Shown here: positions 1 through 9,632 of the stretch, in pieces | Position numbering within the stretch: position 1 is the first letter of the stretch | Layout: each line of letters opens with the position of its first letter | Origin: Nitrobacteraceae bacterium AZCC 2146 | GTDB taxonomy: Bacteria; Pseudomonadota; Alphaproteobacteria; Rhizobiales; Xanthobacteraceae | Direction of reading: 5' to 3' | Length of the DNA: 64,000 bases | Assembly: GCA_036924855.1 (NCBI GenBank) | Contig: JBAGRP010000001.1 | Coordinates: 1,240,001 to 1,304,000 of the forward strand | Made by a program: the position numbers and the translations under genes | The notes under the pieces: model-generated | Seen by the model: only the letters and a program-made list of their open reading frames with translations | Told to the model about the DNA's origin: nothing | The model's database searches: none

Positions 1-851
1 TCGGCTTCCTCCTCGATCACGTCGACCACGTCATCGATGGTGATGACGCCGACCAGCCGGTTGTCGGTATCGACCACGGGGGCGGCGACGAGATTGTATT
101 TGCCGAACAGCCGCGCCACTTCCTCCTGATCGTCGACCACCGAGACGCGACGGCGGTCCTCGTCGATCAGGTCGGCCAGCGGCACCGGCCGGCGCGAGCG
201 CAGTAGCGCATCGAGCGATACCGCGCCCTGCCAGCGCTGGTCGCTGTCCACCGCATAGATCTCATAGAACCGCTCCGGCAAATCGGGCGTATTGCGCATA
301 TAGTCGATCGCTTGACCGACATTCCAGTCCGGCGGCACCGCGATGAATTCGGTCTGCATCCGCCGGCCGGCGGAGTTTTCCGGATAGAACAGACTGCGCT
401 CAAGCGCGACGCGCTCGGAAAGCGGCAGCTTTTCGAGGATCTCTTCCTGATCTTGCTCATCCAGCCCTTCGAGCAATTCGACGGCGTCGTCGGAATCCAG
501 TTCGCGAACGCCTTCCGCGACGGTCTCCGGCTCGAGCTCCTCGAGCAGTTCCTCGCGGACGGAATCGTCGACCTCGTTCAGGGCCGAGAAATCGAAATCC
601 GCGCCAGTCAGTTCGATCAGGCTGACGCGCTCGTCGGGAGCCAGCGCCTCGATCAGGTCGCCGAGATCGGCCTCGTGCAACTCGCCGACGATTTCCTTCA
701 GGAAAGCGGTGTCGGCGACCTGAACCGCATGGGAGATCGCCTCGACAAACTCTGGACGGATGTTGCCGTCGTCGTCACGCATCGGAAACCGGCCGAGCGC
801 CGACAGTTCTGCGGTATCGACGGGTGGGGCGAGATCCTGATTATTGGCCAT
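1..851 (-). CDS. mgtE: Magnesium transporter MgtE, N-terminal part (runs off the window)
   Basis: This reads as the cytoplasmic part of an MgtE magnesium channel; about 283 codons are visible before the window edge. The start is the ATG at 851 (MANNQDLAPPVD). The acidic helical N domain (about residues 35-135, rich in D/E with repeated LLE and ELDSDDAVELL motifs) is followed by a CBS domain (about 200-283) ending in GVITIDDVVDVIEEEA at the edge. In the family, the N and CBS domains sense Mg2+ and gate the membrane domain, which would lie outside this window. The gene runs leftwards, divergent from the deacetylase at 1000. The antisense frame over the same bases is also long, but the MgtE translation is clear. 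Confidence 0.93.
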   Translation of the reverse strand, partial: MANNQDLAPPVDTAELSALGRFPMRDDDGNIRPEFVEAISHAVQVADTAFLKEIVGELHEADLGDLIEALAPDERVSLIELTGADFDFSALNEVDDSVREELLEELEPETVAEGVRELDSDDAVELLEGLDEQDQEEILEKLPLSERVALERSLFYPENSAGRRMQTEFIAVPPDWNVGQAIDYMRNTPDLPERFYEIYAVDSDQRWQGAVSLDALLRSRRPVPLADLIDEDRRRVSVVDDQEEVARLFGKYNLVAAPVVDTDNRLVGVITIDDVVDVIEEEA

Positions 852-999
852 GCCGCACCTGCCGGTTTGATTGGGGTTGCGGACCTGGCGCACTTTCCTG
901 CGAAATGCGCTATTCCATCACTGAGATCGAACTTGAACTCGCATCAGGCATTACCCAATCGGCGATGCCCCATGCAATCGGAAATATGCGGCGCGTGAA

Positions 1000-1800
1000 A
1001 TGAACGGCCGGGAAAGTGTCTTGATCGTGTTGAAGGCCGCCATCGTTGCCCTGATTGCCTGCACAGCCGCCGCTCACGCCGAGGAATGCCCGCGTCAGGA
1101 TGCGCTCGGCACCTCGCGCATTCTGACGGTGGATCCGGCGACCTATCCCCGCGTCGGCTTGCAGAGCTTTCCGCAGACCTTGCCGCTTGAGGATCACGAG
1201 GTGGTGCTGACCTTCGACGATGGTCCGAACCCGCCGACCACGAGCAAGATCCTCGCCGCACTGTCGCGGGAATGCGTGCGCGCAACGTTCTTCCTGATCG
1301 GACAGAGCGCAGCCGCCAATCCCCAGCTGGTGCGGCGGATCGCCGCCGAAGGCCACACCGTCGGGCATCACACCTGGGCGCATGCCGACCTGAAGAAGAT
1401 CAGCAGCGCCGCGGCCATCGAGCAGATCGACCGCGGCATCGCCGCCGATGAGATCGCGCTGCACGGCAAGGCCGGCAGCACCCCGACCACGCCGTTCTTT
1501 CGCTTCCCCTATTTCGAATCCACGCCCGCTTTGCTCGATCTCCTGCAGTCCAGGGGTATCGCCGTGTTCGGCGCGGATTTCTGGGCCAGCGACTGGAACA
1601 AGATGACGCCCGAGCAGGAGCTGAAGTTGATCACCGACCGGGTGAAGGCCGCCGGCAAGGGTATCATCCTGTTCCACGACACCAAGGCGCAAACCGCCGC
1701 GATGATGCCCGATTTCCTGCGCTACCTCAGAGAAAATCACTACCGGGTGGTGCATGTGATGGCGGCCGCACCGGGCAAGTCGGTCCAACGGATTCCATGA
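1000..1800 (+). CDS. Polysaccharide deacetylase (NodB homology domain), exported
   Basis: A 266-residue protein with an N-terminal hydrophobic signal segment (about residues 8-27, ending AAHA-EE), so it probably acts in the periplasm or at the surface. The NodB fold is marked by TFDDGP at 71-76, which supplies the catalytic base and a metal Asp, and by the metal-binding HHTWAH at 123-128. FRFPYF and a late ILFHDT follow as motifs 3-5. Family members remove acetyl groups from N- or O-acetylated sugars such as chitin oligomers, peptidoglycan or exopolysaccharide; the substrate here is not evident. It is followed after 84 bp by a second, related deacetylase on the same strand. The ATG at 1000 is the first start that keeps the signal peptide. 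Confidence 0.88.
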   Translation: MNGRESVLIVLKAAIVALIACTAAAHAEECPRQDALGTSRILTVDPATYPRVGLQSFPQTLPLEDHEVVLTFDDGPNPPTTSKILAALSRECVRATFFLIGQSAAANPQLVRRIAAEGHTVGHHTWAHADLKKISSAAAIEQIDRGIAADEIALHGKAGSTPTTPFFRFPYFESTPALLDLLQSRGIAVFGADFWASDWNKMTPEQELKLITDRVKAAGKGIILFHDTKAQTAAMMPDFLRYLRENHYRVVHVMAAAPGKSVQRIP

Positions 1801-1884
1801 CGCTGAAATAACCGGAAGTTAAGGTGGCGTTCATGGGCCGCCCTGTAATTTTCGAATAATTGCAATGCATTTTGGTGTTTGTTG

Positions 1885-3156
1885 ATGGCTTATGTGTCAA
1901 TCGGATGGAAGGCCCTGCTCGGCTTCGGCATCTTCACAGGCCTTGCCGCGCAGCCTGCGCTGGCGGCCAGTTGCCCCGGCAATCCCGACGCGCTTGGCAC
2001 CTCCCGCACCATCGTCGTCGATCCCCGCGAACATCCGCGGATCGGCACCATGCAATATTCGGAAACACTGCCGCTCGAAGACCACGAGGTGGTGCTGACC
2101 TTCGACGACGGCCCGATCCCGAAATACAGCAACCAGGTTCTGGAAATCCTCGCCGCGCAATGCGTGAAGGCGACGTTCTTCACGATCGGCCGGATGGCCA
2201 GGGAATATCCGGAAGGCGTGCGCAAGCTGATCGCCGCCGGGCATAGCGTTGGCACCCACACCCAGAACCATCCGCTCAGCATGAACCACATGCCGATCGA
2301 ACGCGCCAGGCAGGAGATCGACGACGGCATCGCCTCGACCAGGGCCGCACTCGGCGATTCCGCGCAGCTGTCGCCGTTCTTCCGGATTCCCGGCCTGCTG
2401 CGGGCCGAGGTCGTCGAGGATTATCTGGCATCGCAGGGCATCCAGACCTGGAGCGCGGATTTCCCCGCCGACGACTGGCGCCACGTCTCGTCGCAGAAGG
2501 TGCACGACCTCGCCATCTCGCGGATCGAAGCCAAGGGCAAGGGCATCCTGCTGCTGCACGACATCCAGGCCCGCACCGTCGCGGCATTGCCTGGCATTCT
2601 GCGCGACCTGAAGGCCGGCGGCTTCCGTATCGTCCATGTGGTCGCGGCGACGCCAGAACTGCCGAAGACGCCGACCGATGCGCAGCAGTGGCAATTGCAT
2701 CCGACCACGGAAACCATCGCGATCTCGCGTTGGCAGAAGATTCCCACATTCGCCTTCGCCAATGCCGAGATGCTTCCCGCCCCCGCGATCTCAGGGTCCG
2801 ATCAGATGCTGTCGCTGACGGAAACCTTCGACCGCACCCGGCGCCCCCGCGGTGCTGTTCCGCTGCCGCAGCAAGCGCCCTGGCCGCGCGAATCAACGCT
2901 GCAGGCGATGACCGGCAGAACCATGCTGCCGGTGCCTGCGCAGAACCTGTTCCAGATCGCCGAGCGGCACAGCGCGCCGATCAAGGCGCTCGTGCAGGTG
3001 CCGCACCACGCGCAGCAAACCCCGGCGCGCGGCAGCGATTCGGATTCCATTGCCCGGCTGATCTCGATCGACGCCAGCGCCGCCAAGCGGACAATCCCCG
3101 GCAGCATGCCGGTGACGAAGCCGGGCCTGCAGCCCGGCCCGATCATGGCGCGCTGA
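1885..3156 (+). CDS. Polysaccharide deacetylase with C-terminal extension
   Basis: A 423-residue paralogue of the preceding gene: both share the DALGTSR and LPLEDHEVVLTFDDGP blocks. It has a signal peptide (about residues 1-27, ending ALA-AS), the TFDDGP motif, the metal-binding THTQNH, an FFRIPG block and LLLHDI. The first ~260 residues match the deacetylase domain. The last ~160 residues are an extra proline-, alanine- and glutamine-rich tail of no recognised fold, absent from the neighbour. The ATG at 1885 was chosen over two TTG codons just upstream because it gives a clean signal peptide. Export and deacetylation of a glycan are inferred from the family. Confidence 0.85.
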   Translation: MAYVSIGWKALLGFGIFTGLAAQPALAASCPGNPDALGTSRTIVVDPREHPRIGTMQYSETLPLEDHEVVLTFDDGPIPKYSNQVLEILAAQCVKATFFTIGRMAREYPEGVRKLIAAGHSVGTHTQNHPLSMNHMPIERARQEIDDGIASTRAALGDSAQLSPFFRIPGLLRAEVVEDYLASQGIQTWSADFPADDWRHVSSQKVHDLAISRIEAKGKGILLLHDIQARTVAALPGILRDLKAGGFRIVHVVAATPELPKTPTDAQQWQLHPTTETIAISRWQKIPTFAFANAEMLPAPAISGSDQMLSLTETFDRTRRPRGAVPLPQQAPWPRESTLQAMTGRTMLPVPAQNLFQIAERHSAPIKALVQVPHHAQQTPARGSDSDSIARLISIDASAAKRTIPGSMPVTKPGLQPGPIMAR

Positions 3157-3183
3157 CGACCGCGCAGCGCGCGAAGCGCCGGC

Positions 3184-3558
3184 TCAGTTCGAAAAGATCT
3201 TGGCCAGACACAGCACCACGATGATGCCGAGAAACAGCAGGTCGATGTAGGATTTCATCTCGCCGGCCTGACGCAGCTCGACGACCTCCTTGACGATGAC
3301 CTTGCGCGACGCTGCAGCGATCGGTCCCTCCATCGACAGTCCGCCGAGGCGGCGGGCTTCCAGCTCAAGCCGCTCGATGCTTTTGAAGAAATAGAACGTG
3401 CGCAGCGCCGAGACGGCCCGCATGGCCGCATAGGCCAGCACCAATGCCGCGATGATGGTGCGCTGCTGATATTGGCCAATGAAATTCAGGCTGAAATAGA
3501 CCAACGCCAGAAACGCGAAGTTGGAGGCGAAACGATAGGCGTAGCCGAGATATTTCAT
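3184..3558 (-). CDS. Small integral membrane protein of unknown function
   Basis: A 124-residue protein not recognised as a named family. It starts at the ATG at 3558 (MKYLGYAYRF), preceded by a GGAG about 7 bases upstream; a TTG at 3579 is a weaker alternative. Hydrophobic stretches near residues 8-25, 30-50 and 103-120 suggest three membrane helices. Between helices two and three lies a charged, probably cytoplasmic helix (RLELEARRLGG ... KVIVKEVVELR). It is convergent with the deacetylase pair, 27 bp from its stop. Good codon use and a plausible ribosome site argue that it is a real gene. Confidence 0.7.
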   Translation of the reverse strand: MKYLGYAYRFASNFAFLALVYFSLNFIGQYQQRTIIAALVLAYAAMRAVSALRTFYFFKSIERLELEARRLGGLSMEGPIAAASRKVIVKEVVELRQAGEMKSYIDLLFLGIIVVLCLAKIFSN

Positions 3559-3825
3559 GCGTTCGCTCCGGTCGATCAAGGCGCCGCGGCGATCGAACCC
3601 GCCGGGCTGCCGCGTTGCTACCGTGAACTCGTTACGAGGATATAAAGGCAGATGAACACGGAAATGTATTCAAAAAGGTGACCGGCGGCTTCGCCGCAGC
3701 CCTAGCCTGTGCCATCAATATAGCAATGTCTGAGGTTGCGATGCGCTTGGAGGCCGTCCCGACCAACGCTTTCGACCGGATTTTCGGAGGCTGCGGGAAA
3801 AGCAGACGCCGGATCCGGCAGAACG

Positions 3826-5166
3826 CTAATCGACCGGCCGGCGCTCGCGGCCCGGTGGCCCGGCGACCCCAATCAGGGTCAGGCTGACCAGCAGTGCCAG
3901 CGAGATCACCGTGAACATCGCCAGCGGACCGTAGCCGCCGAGCAGCGGCAGCAGCGCGATCGGCACCAGCGCGGACACCACCCGGCCAAGCCCCCAGACC
4001 CCGGCCGTTGCCGACGCCCGCAGATGCGTCGGCAGCAGTTCGGTGCCATAAAGGCTGAGCACGGCGCTGTAGACGGCGCTGGCGAGATTGAACACCACGC
4101 CGGCGACGATCAGCGGCGTCAGCACGGTGCTGACAGCGAACGCAATACCGGTCACCACCATGACGATCGCGCAGAGCACCAGCGCCAGCCGCCGCGGGAT
4201 GCGATCGACGAAGGCCGATGCCGCGGAAATGCCGAGCGTCGGCCCGAACATGGTCAGCCCCGCGAACAGCAGGGAATCGCTGACGTGAAATCCCTTCTGC
4301 ACCATCACCGCCGCACTCAGCAGCGGAAAGCCGATCGTCGCCCATGGCCCGAGCATGTACAGCGCGCCGAGCAGCGCCGTGCGCCGCAGGCTGGTGCGAT
4401 CGCTCGCCAGTGCGCGAAAGCCGCTCGCGTTCAAAGCCACGACCGGCGAAAATGCGCCGGCCGGCGGCGACATCATGCCCGCTGATTTTTCAAACCGCCG
4501 GCAAGCTTCGTCCGCCTTGGCGGCGCGCCCGACGGACGCCAGCCAGCGCGGCGATTCTGGCACCAGGAAGAACAGAACCGCGGTCACCGCCGAGCACGCA
4601 CTGCCGAAGATCAGCGCCCAGCGCCATCCCTCGATTCCGAAAGGCACAATCGGCGTCAGCCAGCGGATCATCAGGATGACGGCTGGCGCGCCAAGAAAGG
4701 CCAGCGCCGCGCACAGCATCATCAGCATGCCCCGGCGTAGCGGCGGCAGCAGGTCGGAAAGATAGGCCGCGGTCAGAGGTGGATAGCCGCCGAGCGCCAG
4801 GCCGGAGATGAAGCGGAAAGCGGTCATGGTGGCGATGTCGCCGCTCGCCGCAACCGCCAGCGAACTCACCGCCAGCACGGCCAGCGCCACTTGCAGCGCG
4901 ATCTGCCGGCCATAGCGGTCCGCGACCCAACCGAATGCCGGCGCGCCCACCGCGCCGCCGGCGAACACTGACGCGAGCAGAAGTGACAGTTCACTGCGCG
5001 AGACATGATAGGGGGCAGCGAGAAAAATCCCGGAGAATGCATTGCTCAGCGCAACTTCGGCGATATCGGCGAACAACCCGAACGCGCATAGTGCGAAGAT
5101 CGCCATGTGCAGCGCCGTCACCGGCAGGCGATCCAGCCGCTGCGCAATGGTCAGATTGTCGGCCAT
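3826..5166 (-). CDS. MFS transporter, sugar/aromatic-acid type
   Basis: A 446-residue, 12-helix permease of the major facilitator superfamily. The loop 2-3 signature GWVADRYGRQ is present, and a related VDRIPRRLAL sequence lies between helices 8 and 9. The central cytoplasmic loop contains FLVPESPRWLAS, typical of the sugar-porter and aromatic acid:H+ symporter branches. The ATG at 5166 (MADNLTIAQRL) follows an AAGGGTGA ribosome site; a longer start at 5235 lacks one and adds a region unlike the family. A TetR-family gene lies 127 bp upstream on the same strand and may regulate it. The substrate cannot be told from sequence. Confidence 0.85.
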   Translation of the reverse strand: MADNLTIAQRLDRLPVTALHMAIFALCAFGLFADIAEVALSNAFSGIFLAAPYHVSRSELSLLLASVFAGGAVGAPAFGWVADRYGRQIALQVALAVLAVSSLAVAASGDIATMTAFRFISGLALGGYPPLTAAYLSDLLPPLRRGMLMMLCAALAFLGAPAVILMIRWLTPIVPFGIEGWRWALIFGSACSAVTAVLFFLVPESPRWLASVGRAAKADEACRRFEKSAGMMSPPAGAFSPVVALNASGFRALASDRTSLRRTALLGALYMLGPWATIGFPLLSAAVMVQKGFHVSDSLLFAGLTMFGPTLGISAASAFVDRIPRRLALVLCAIVMVVTGIAFAVSTVLTPLIVAGVVFNLASAVYSAVLSLYGTELLPTHLRASATAGVWGLGRVVSALVPIALLPLLGGYGPLAMFTVISLALLVSLTLIGVAGPPGRERRPVD

Positions 5167-5293
5167 GCCATCACCCTTCGTGACCCGGACTTGCGCGGAA
5201 ACGGAGGAGAGAGAATGCGCCAGACGGGCGCTCATACGTTATCGGAGGCCTGTGAGTCGAGAGCTCAATGCAGCGACCGCAAGCGTATTCTGG

Positions 5294-5908
5294 CTATTTC
5301 GGCTTCGGCATCGTGGCGCAGCCGTACAGCACCATCTCGCACATCTGGCGATAACGCCCCGAGAAATCTTCGGCGGCGATCGGCGGCAAGCTCTGGTTCA
5401 CGGCACGGCCGCCGTCGGCCAGCGCCTGTGCGATCTCGGCTGCCGTGAAGCGGCCGTTCAATTTCAGCATCCGGCTGTTCTGCAAGTCGACGATCAGTTT
5501 TTCCAGCTCGCCCTGGAAGAAAACGGCGGACTGGATCATGAGGTCCCTGCACCGCCTGAAGGCCTCGGCATTGAGTTCGACGGTGTGCGGTGAACGGGTG
5601 AGAATGCGCCGGGTCTCGCCGTACCGCAGGTCGAGGATTTCCGCGATGATGTCGAGGGCGCTGCCGCCGTTCGCCCGCATTGCCTTGCCGGCTTCCAGTG
5701 CGAGATCGACGACCTCGTCGTTGCGATCCGCCAGCGCTGCCCGGAATGCTTCTTCCTTGTTGCTGAAATAATAGTACAAGGCGCGCTGCGTGAACCCGCA
5801 GGCTTTGGCCAGCATGACCATCGACAGCCCGCCGTAACCGTAGTCGAGAAATGCCTGGTCGACCCGGTGCAGCAGGTCACGCCCAGGCTTGAGGGTTTTT
5901 TTCGACAT
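5294..5908 (-). CDS. TetR/AcrR-family transcriptional regulator
   Basis: A 204-residue one-domain regulator plus ligand-binding half. The N-terminal helix-turn-helix covers about residues 10-58: FLDYGYGGLSMVMLAKACG, then FTQRALYYYFSNKEEAF, the classic TetR recognition helix and its YYFxxKE signature. The C-terminal ~145 residues are helical and unlike any ligand family I can name. I chose the ATG at 5908 (MSKKTLKPGRD) with GGAAA upstream; 5935 is possible. It sits just upstream of the MFS gene on the same strand, a common arrangement for a repressor of a transporter. Confidence 0.85.
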   Translation of the reverse strand: MSKKTLKPGRDLLHRVDQAFLDYGYGGLSMVMLAKACGFTQRALYYYFSNKEEAFRAALADRNDEVVDLALEAGKAMRANGGSALDIIAEILDLRYGETRRILTRSPHTVELNAEAFRRCRDLMIQSAVFFQGELEKLIVDLQNSRMLKLNGRFTAAEIAQALADGGRAVNQSLPPIAAEDFSGRYRQMCEMVLYGCATMPKPK

Positions 5909-6338
5909 CAGATTTCCGGTTACGCCGTCCGACAACGTGACAGAAGGCGTGTGAGACCCGGAATAAAACCACGCGATTTTTTTCGCAACCCGTAACTGTG
6001 CTTTATGCGGTTATTTCCATACGAAGGACAAACAACTCGCATGATTGTGTAGGCGACCGCGTTCCAAGACAGGAACGATTCGATGCGGCATGGCCGCGCC
6101 AAAACTGAGAAGAAATAAGCGAAGCTGTCGGCGGTCATCTCGGTCTCACCCGCGACCTTGACGGTATTGGCTTCGGCAACGGAAAACCAGGCCTTGCACG
6201 CCGGATTGAAAATGCTCGTCACGCCGCCAGCCAGGATCGCGTGCGCTCCTTGCGCCGGCGTCGAAGGCGTTGTGCGGTTACGCAAAGCCGGCACCGCCCG
6301 CTGAAGGGCGGTGACGCGCGACCGGGAGCCCGCACCCG
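5909..6338. other. Intergenic stretch without a convincing gene
   Basis: A 430-bp gap between the TetR gene and galE. A 124-codon open frame on the minus strand (5920-6294) encodes a protein with no recognisable motif and no clear ribosome site, so I do not call it. The TetR promoter should lie near its right-of-5908 end, but no clean operator palindrome was found. Confidence 0.5.
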
Positions 6339-7352
6339 CTAGTCAAGGCTGTATCCGTTGGGGTTGGCCTTCTGCCAGTTCCAGACGTCTTCGCACATTT
6401 CATGCAGTCCGCGCAGCGCATGCCATCCCAGCGCATCCCGCGCGAGGCACACGCTGGCGTAGTAGCTTGCCACATCGCCGTCCCGCCGTGGCCCAAATCG
6501 AAGGGGAATTTCCTTCCCGCAAGCCTTTGAAAACGTCTGAATGAGATCGAGGACGCTGCTGCCCTGACCGGTCCCGAGGTTGACCTTGATGAAGCTATGC
6601 TGCTCCAGCCGCTCGAGCGCGCGCAGGTGGCCAGCAGCAAGGTCCATGACGTGCACATAATCCCTGACGCCCGTGCCGTCATGGGTGTCGTAGTCATTGC
6701 CGAAGACATTGACATAGGGCCGGCGGCCGACGGCGACCTGCGCGATAAAGGGCATCAGGTTTCCAGGTACCCCCAGCGGATCCTCCCCGATCAATCCGCT
6801 TTCGTGAGACCCGACCGGATTGAAGTACCGCAGCACCGCGATCTTGATCGCATCGGATGAACTCGCGAGATCGCCAAGGATGTCCTCGACCACCAGTTTC
6901 GTCCGCCCATAGGGGCTGTAAGGGCGCTTGGGATGATCTTCCGTTAGCGGCAGGAACAACGGATCGCCATACACAGTGGCGGATGACGAGAATACAAGCT
7001 TGCCGACATTCGCCTGCTTCATGGCTTCAATGAGCGCCAGCGAACCGGCCACATTGTTCTCGTAGTATGAAATAGGTTGCTTGACGGAATCCCCGACAGC
7101 TTTCAATCCGGCGAAATGAATGACCCCGTCGCACCGATATTTCACAAGGGCGCTCGCAAGCGCCTCGCGATCCCGAACGTCGCCTTTGACAAGCTCAGGG
7201 CGCTTGCCCGCGATGCGCTCGATCCGGCTTAGTACCTCGACCTTGCTATTGCAGAAGTTGTCGAAGACAACGACAGACCGACCGGCTCCGATAAGCTCAA
7301 CGCAGGTATGAGAGCCGATGTAACCTGCGCCTCCTGTGACCATGATCGTCAT
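6339..7352 (-). CDS. galE: UDP-glucose 4-epimerase
   Basis: A 337-residue extended short-chain dehydrogenase that interconverts UDP-glucose and UDP-galactose and supplies UDP-galactose to polysaccharide synthesis. The NAD-binding glycine motif GGAGYIGSH lies at residues 7-15, followed by the VVFDNFCNS block typical of GalE. SSSATVYG and the catalytic pair YSPYGRTK (Tyr and Lys) are present, as are RYFNPVG and RDYVHVMDLA, both GalE hallmarks. Length matches bacterial GalE (about 335-340). It is the first gene of the exopolysaccharide locus on this side and reads away from it, 122 bp from the flippase stop. Confidence 0.95.
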   Translation of the reverse strand: MTIMVTGGAGYIGSHTCVELIGAGRSVVVFDNFCNSKVEVLSRIERIAGKRPELVKGDVRDREALASALVKYRCDGVIHFAGLKAVGDSVKQPISYYENNVAGSLALIEAMKQANVGKLVFSSSATVYGDPLFLPLTEDHPKRPYSPYGRTKLVVEDILGDLASSSDAIKIAVLRYFNPVGSHESGLIGEDPLGVPGNLMPFIAQVAVGRRPYVNVFGNDYDTHDGTGVRDYVHVMDLAAGHLRALERLEQHSFIKVNLGTGQGSSVLDLIQTFSKACGKEIPLRFGPRRDGDVASYYASVCLARDALGWHALRGLHEMCEDVWNWQKANPNGYSLD

Positions 7353-7474
7353 GGAAATATTTCATCCGACCGACATCGCCTGATCCATGCGAGTAGCACC
7401 AAACAGGATTGGCCGAATAAACATTTGTCATAGTTTTTTCAGTATCTGGCGAAGCGATAGCCGTCTGACTGCAA

Positions 7475-8821
7475 TCAGCTCGCGGTGTCGTCGACGACCA
7501 CCAGCGGATACGGCGATCTTTGCCCCAGCACGACAGCACCGATGCCTGACAGCGTCAGGACGATCGCGTAGATCCAAAGAATCTCAAGCGGCCCAGCCTT
7601 CAGGGCAATGACGGCGACGAAGAACAGCGCGGCCAACACGCCGGCCAGAATTGTGAAGCGACGGATCGCCACATAATCATTTGCGAAACTCATAAGCAGG
7701 CTGGCGGGTTGATAGAGCCCCGTTGCGAGAATAATGAATCCGGTCGCAATTCCCGCCTGTGCGGGCACAACGTTGTTGGGTCCAAGAAGAAGAGAAAATA
7801 CGAATGGGGCATCGAACAAAACGACAGTTGCCGGTATCGCCGACGCGGCGACGCAGAGCATGACGATCTGGTTGAAGAGCCGATTGGCGGACGCCGTATC
7901 CTGTTCGAGCACGAGCCGGCTGTGGCGCGGAAGCCCGATCTCCGTCAATGTTCGCGAGCCCGCCATGGTCAATCGCGCAAGCTTCATCACCGTGTCGAAG
8001 ATGACCAGAGCCGAGCCGACGCCGTACGCCATCGAGATCACCGCATAGGGTAGATTCAGGGCAAGAAGGTCCGACAATCCCGACATCAGCGACGTACCGA
8101 GTGACCGCGCCCGCACCTCCCATTGCTTCCCGGACCAGGACCACGCTTCGATTTTGACGTGTCTCGATATACAGGCACATGCAAAGGCGGTAAAAGCAGA
8201 GAACAAAGCTGCGGCAATGAACGCGAACTGGTTGAAATCCGCTGTGATCCAAAGAACGCCCAGTGCACCGAACTGGCAAAATCGATGCAGCAACGACCAC
8301 CGAACGAAGCGAGGACTGAGATCCAGTGCGAAGCCGGTGGACTGGAGGTCGAACGCCCAGAAGTTCATTAACAGCGCAAAGAAAAGATAAAGCGAGTTTC
8401 CCGCGACATTTGTTGTGTCCTGAGTTGTGCCTTGCCAGCTTGCCGCCGCAATCGGAATGACGATGGCTGCAAGGCTCAACAGGACGAGCTGCGCACCCAG
8501 CATCAGAATGACATTTTGCTGATCAGCGGCTTTACGAACGATACCGATGCGAAGTTGCGCGAACAGGACGCGCCCAAGGGCCTGGTCGAGCGGCTGGAAA
8601 TACAATGAAATCGCCGTGAAGAAGACGATCTGGGCGTATCGATCGGGCGGCAGAACCCGGGACACCACCAGCAGAAGCGCAAGCGAATAGAGAATATTGA
8701 GCGCAGTGTTTCCGGTGTGCAGAACGCCAAAACTCAGCAAGAACTCCCTGACTCGAGCAAGCCTGCGCAGCGCCGGCTGCGGATAAAGGCTTTCGTCGGT
8801 CATCCGGACAGGATCTGCCAT
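7475..8821 (-). CDS. Wzx-like polysaccharide flippase / oligosaccharide transporter
   Basis: A 448-residue polytopic membrane protein with about 12 hydrophobic helices and few polar motifs, as in the Wzx/PST family that flips lipid-linked repeat units across the inner membrane. The N-terminal FGVLHTGNTALNILYSLALLL and the ALGRVLFAQLR segment between helices fit this family. Its place between galE and a Crp/Fnr regulator in an exopolysaccharide locus supports the role. The start is uncertain: I take the ATG at 8821 (MADPVRMTDES), while 8893 and 8803 are possible. The call rests on topology and context more than on a decisive motif. Confidence 0.72.
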   Translation of the reverse strand: MADPVRMTDESLYPQPALRRLARVREFLLSFGVLHTGNTALNILYSLALLLVVSRVLPPDRYAQIVFFTAISLYFQPLDQALGRVLFAQLRIGIVRKAADQQNVILMLGAQLVLLSLAAIVIPIAAASWQGTTQDTTNVAGNSLYLFFALLMNFWAFDLQSTGFALDLSPRFVRWSLLHRFCQFGALGVLWITADFNQFAFIAAALFSAFTAFACACISRHVKIEAWSWSGKQWEVRARSLGTSLMSGLSDLLALNLPYAVISMAYGVGSALVIFDTVMKLARLTMAGSRTLTEIGLPRHSRLVLEQDTASANRLFNQIVMLCVAASAIPATVVLFDAPFVFSLLLGPNNVVPAQAGIATGFIILATGLYQPASLLMSFANDYVAIRRFTILAGVLAALFFVAVIALKAGPLEILWIYAIVLTLSGIGAVVLGQRSPYPLVVVDDTAS

Positions 8822-8909
8822 GCTTTCACGCACACCAAATTTCGACGCCACGACGACGTAAGCTGATGCAAACAACGCGCTGACCCGGACCAAGCCGGGT
8901 CAGGTCTTG

Positions 8910-9632
8910 CTAGTGCAGTATGCTGACATATTCCGAGATGGCGGAAAGCTTCTTGCGATGCAGAAGGTGAACGCAGCCATTCTTGAGATGAACGAGATCC
9001 GCTTCGCGAAGCTGCTTCATCGTTCGGTTGACGTGCACGATACTCAAGCCAAGTGCATCGGCGAGCATCTCCTGGGTCAGCGGAAAGTTGAACGATCCAT
9101 CTGACACCATTCCGACCATGGACAGGCGCTCGTACACTTCCAGGAGAAAATGCGCTATTCTCTGATAGGCATTGTGACAGCCGAGCCGCAGCAACTGATT
9201 TCTCGCAAACTGCAGATGCTGGCGAGCGATAGTGTAGTAGTAACGCTCAAGGTCATGCGCCTGGTTCTTGTCGTTGGACGTGCTGACCGTATCGACAAGA
9301 TGTACGGACGTGACCGCGACGATACCGCCGGGAATTACCTCGCCGAGGCAGCTGAACGGCTCAAGAGGATCGCCTGGAAGGACGAAGCCGAATATCTGCC
9401 GCCGCCCGTCCGAAAGAAACGTTTGACGCAAGGCCCAGCCGGATACGAGGAAGCAAGATCGGCGTGCCGCGTCGCCCTCTTCCGCAATAAGTGACCCTTT
9501 CGGTCTGATTTCAAACCGTATCGCATAATTTTTGATGAGGGCCCGCTCGACCTCGGTGAGTTCAATCGCGGAACCAATGCGCTTTAAAAGTACGTCGTGA
9601 CCATAACTGCGTGGCGGAATGGATTGAAGCAT
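8910..9632 (-). CDS. Crp/Fnr-family transcriptional regulator
   Basis: A 240-residue protein with an N-terminal cyclic-nucleotide-binding-type beta roll (about residues 20-140: KGSLIAEEGD, CFLVSGWALRQ, FVLPGDPLEP). A C-terminal winged helix of the Crp type follows (about 150-230), with FPLTQEMLADALGLSIVHVNRTMKQLRE as its helix-turn-helix. No Fnr-like cysteine cluster is visible, so oxygen sensing by an iron-sulphur centre is unlikely. The ATG at 9632 has GAGG 8 bases upstream. It stands downstream of a long non-coding gap and close to the flippase, so control of exopolysaccharide genes is a reasonable guess. Confidence 0.88.
   Translation of the reverse strand: MLQSIPPRSYGHDVLLKRIGSAIELTEVERALIKNYAIRFEIRPKGSLIAEEGDAARRSCFLVSGWALRQTFLSDGRRQIFGFVLPGDPLEPFSCLGEVIPGGIVAVTSVHLVDTVSTSNDKNQAHDLERYYYTIARQHLQFARNQLLRLGCHNAYQRIAHFLLEVYERLSMVGMVSDGSFNFPLTQEMLADALGLSIVHVNRTMKQLREADLVHLKNGCVHLLHRKKLSAISEYVSILH

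Noticed and set aside
312..998. Long plus-strand open frame over the mgtE region
   Set aside because: The minus strand clearly encodes MgtE N and CBS domains; the plus frame has no motif and is a shadow caused by high GC.
5920..6294. 124-codon minus-strand frame upstream of the TetR gene
   Set aside because: No recognisable family, no ribosome site, partly overlaps the probable TetR promoter.
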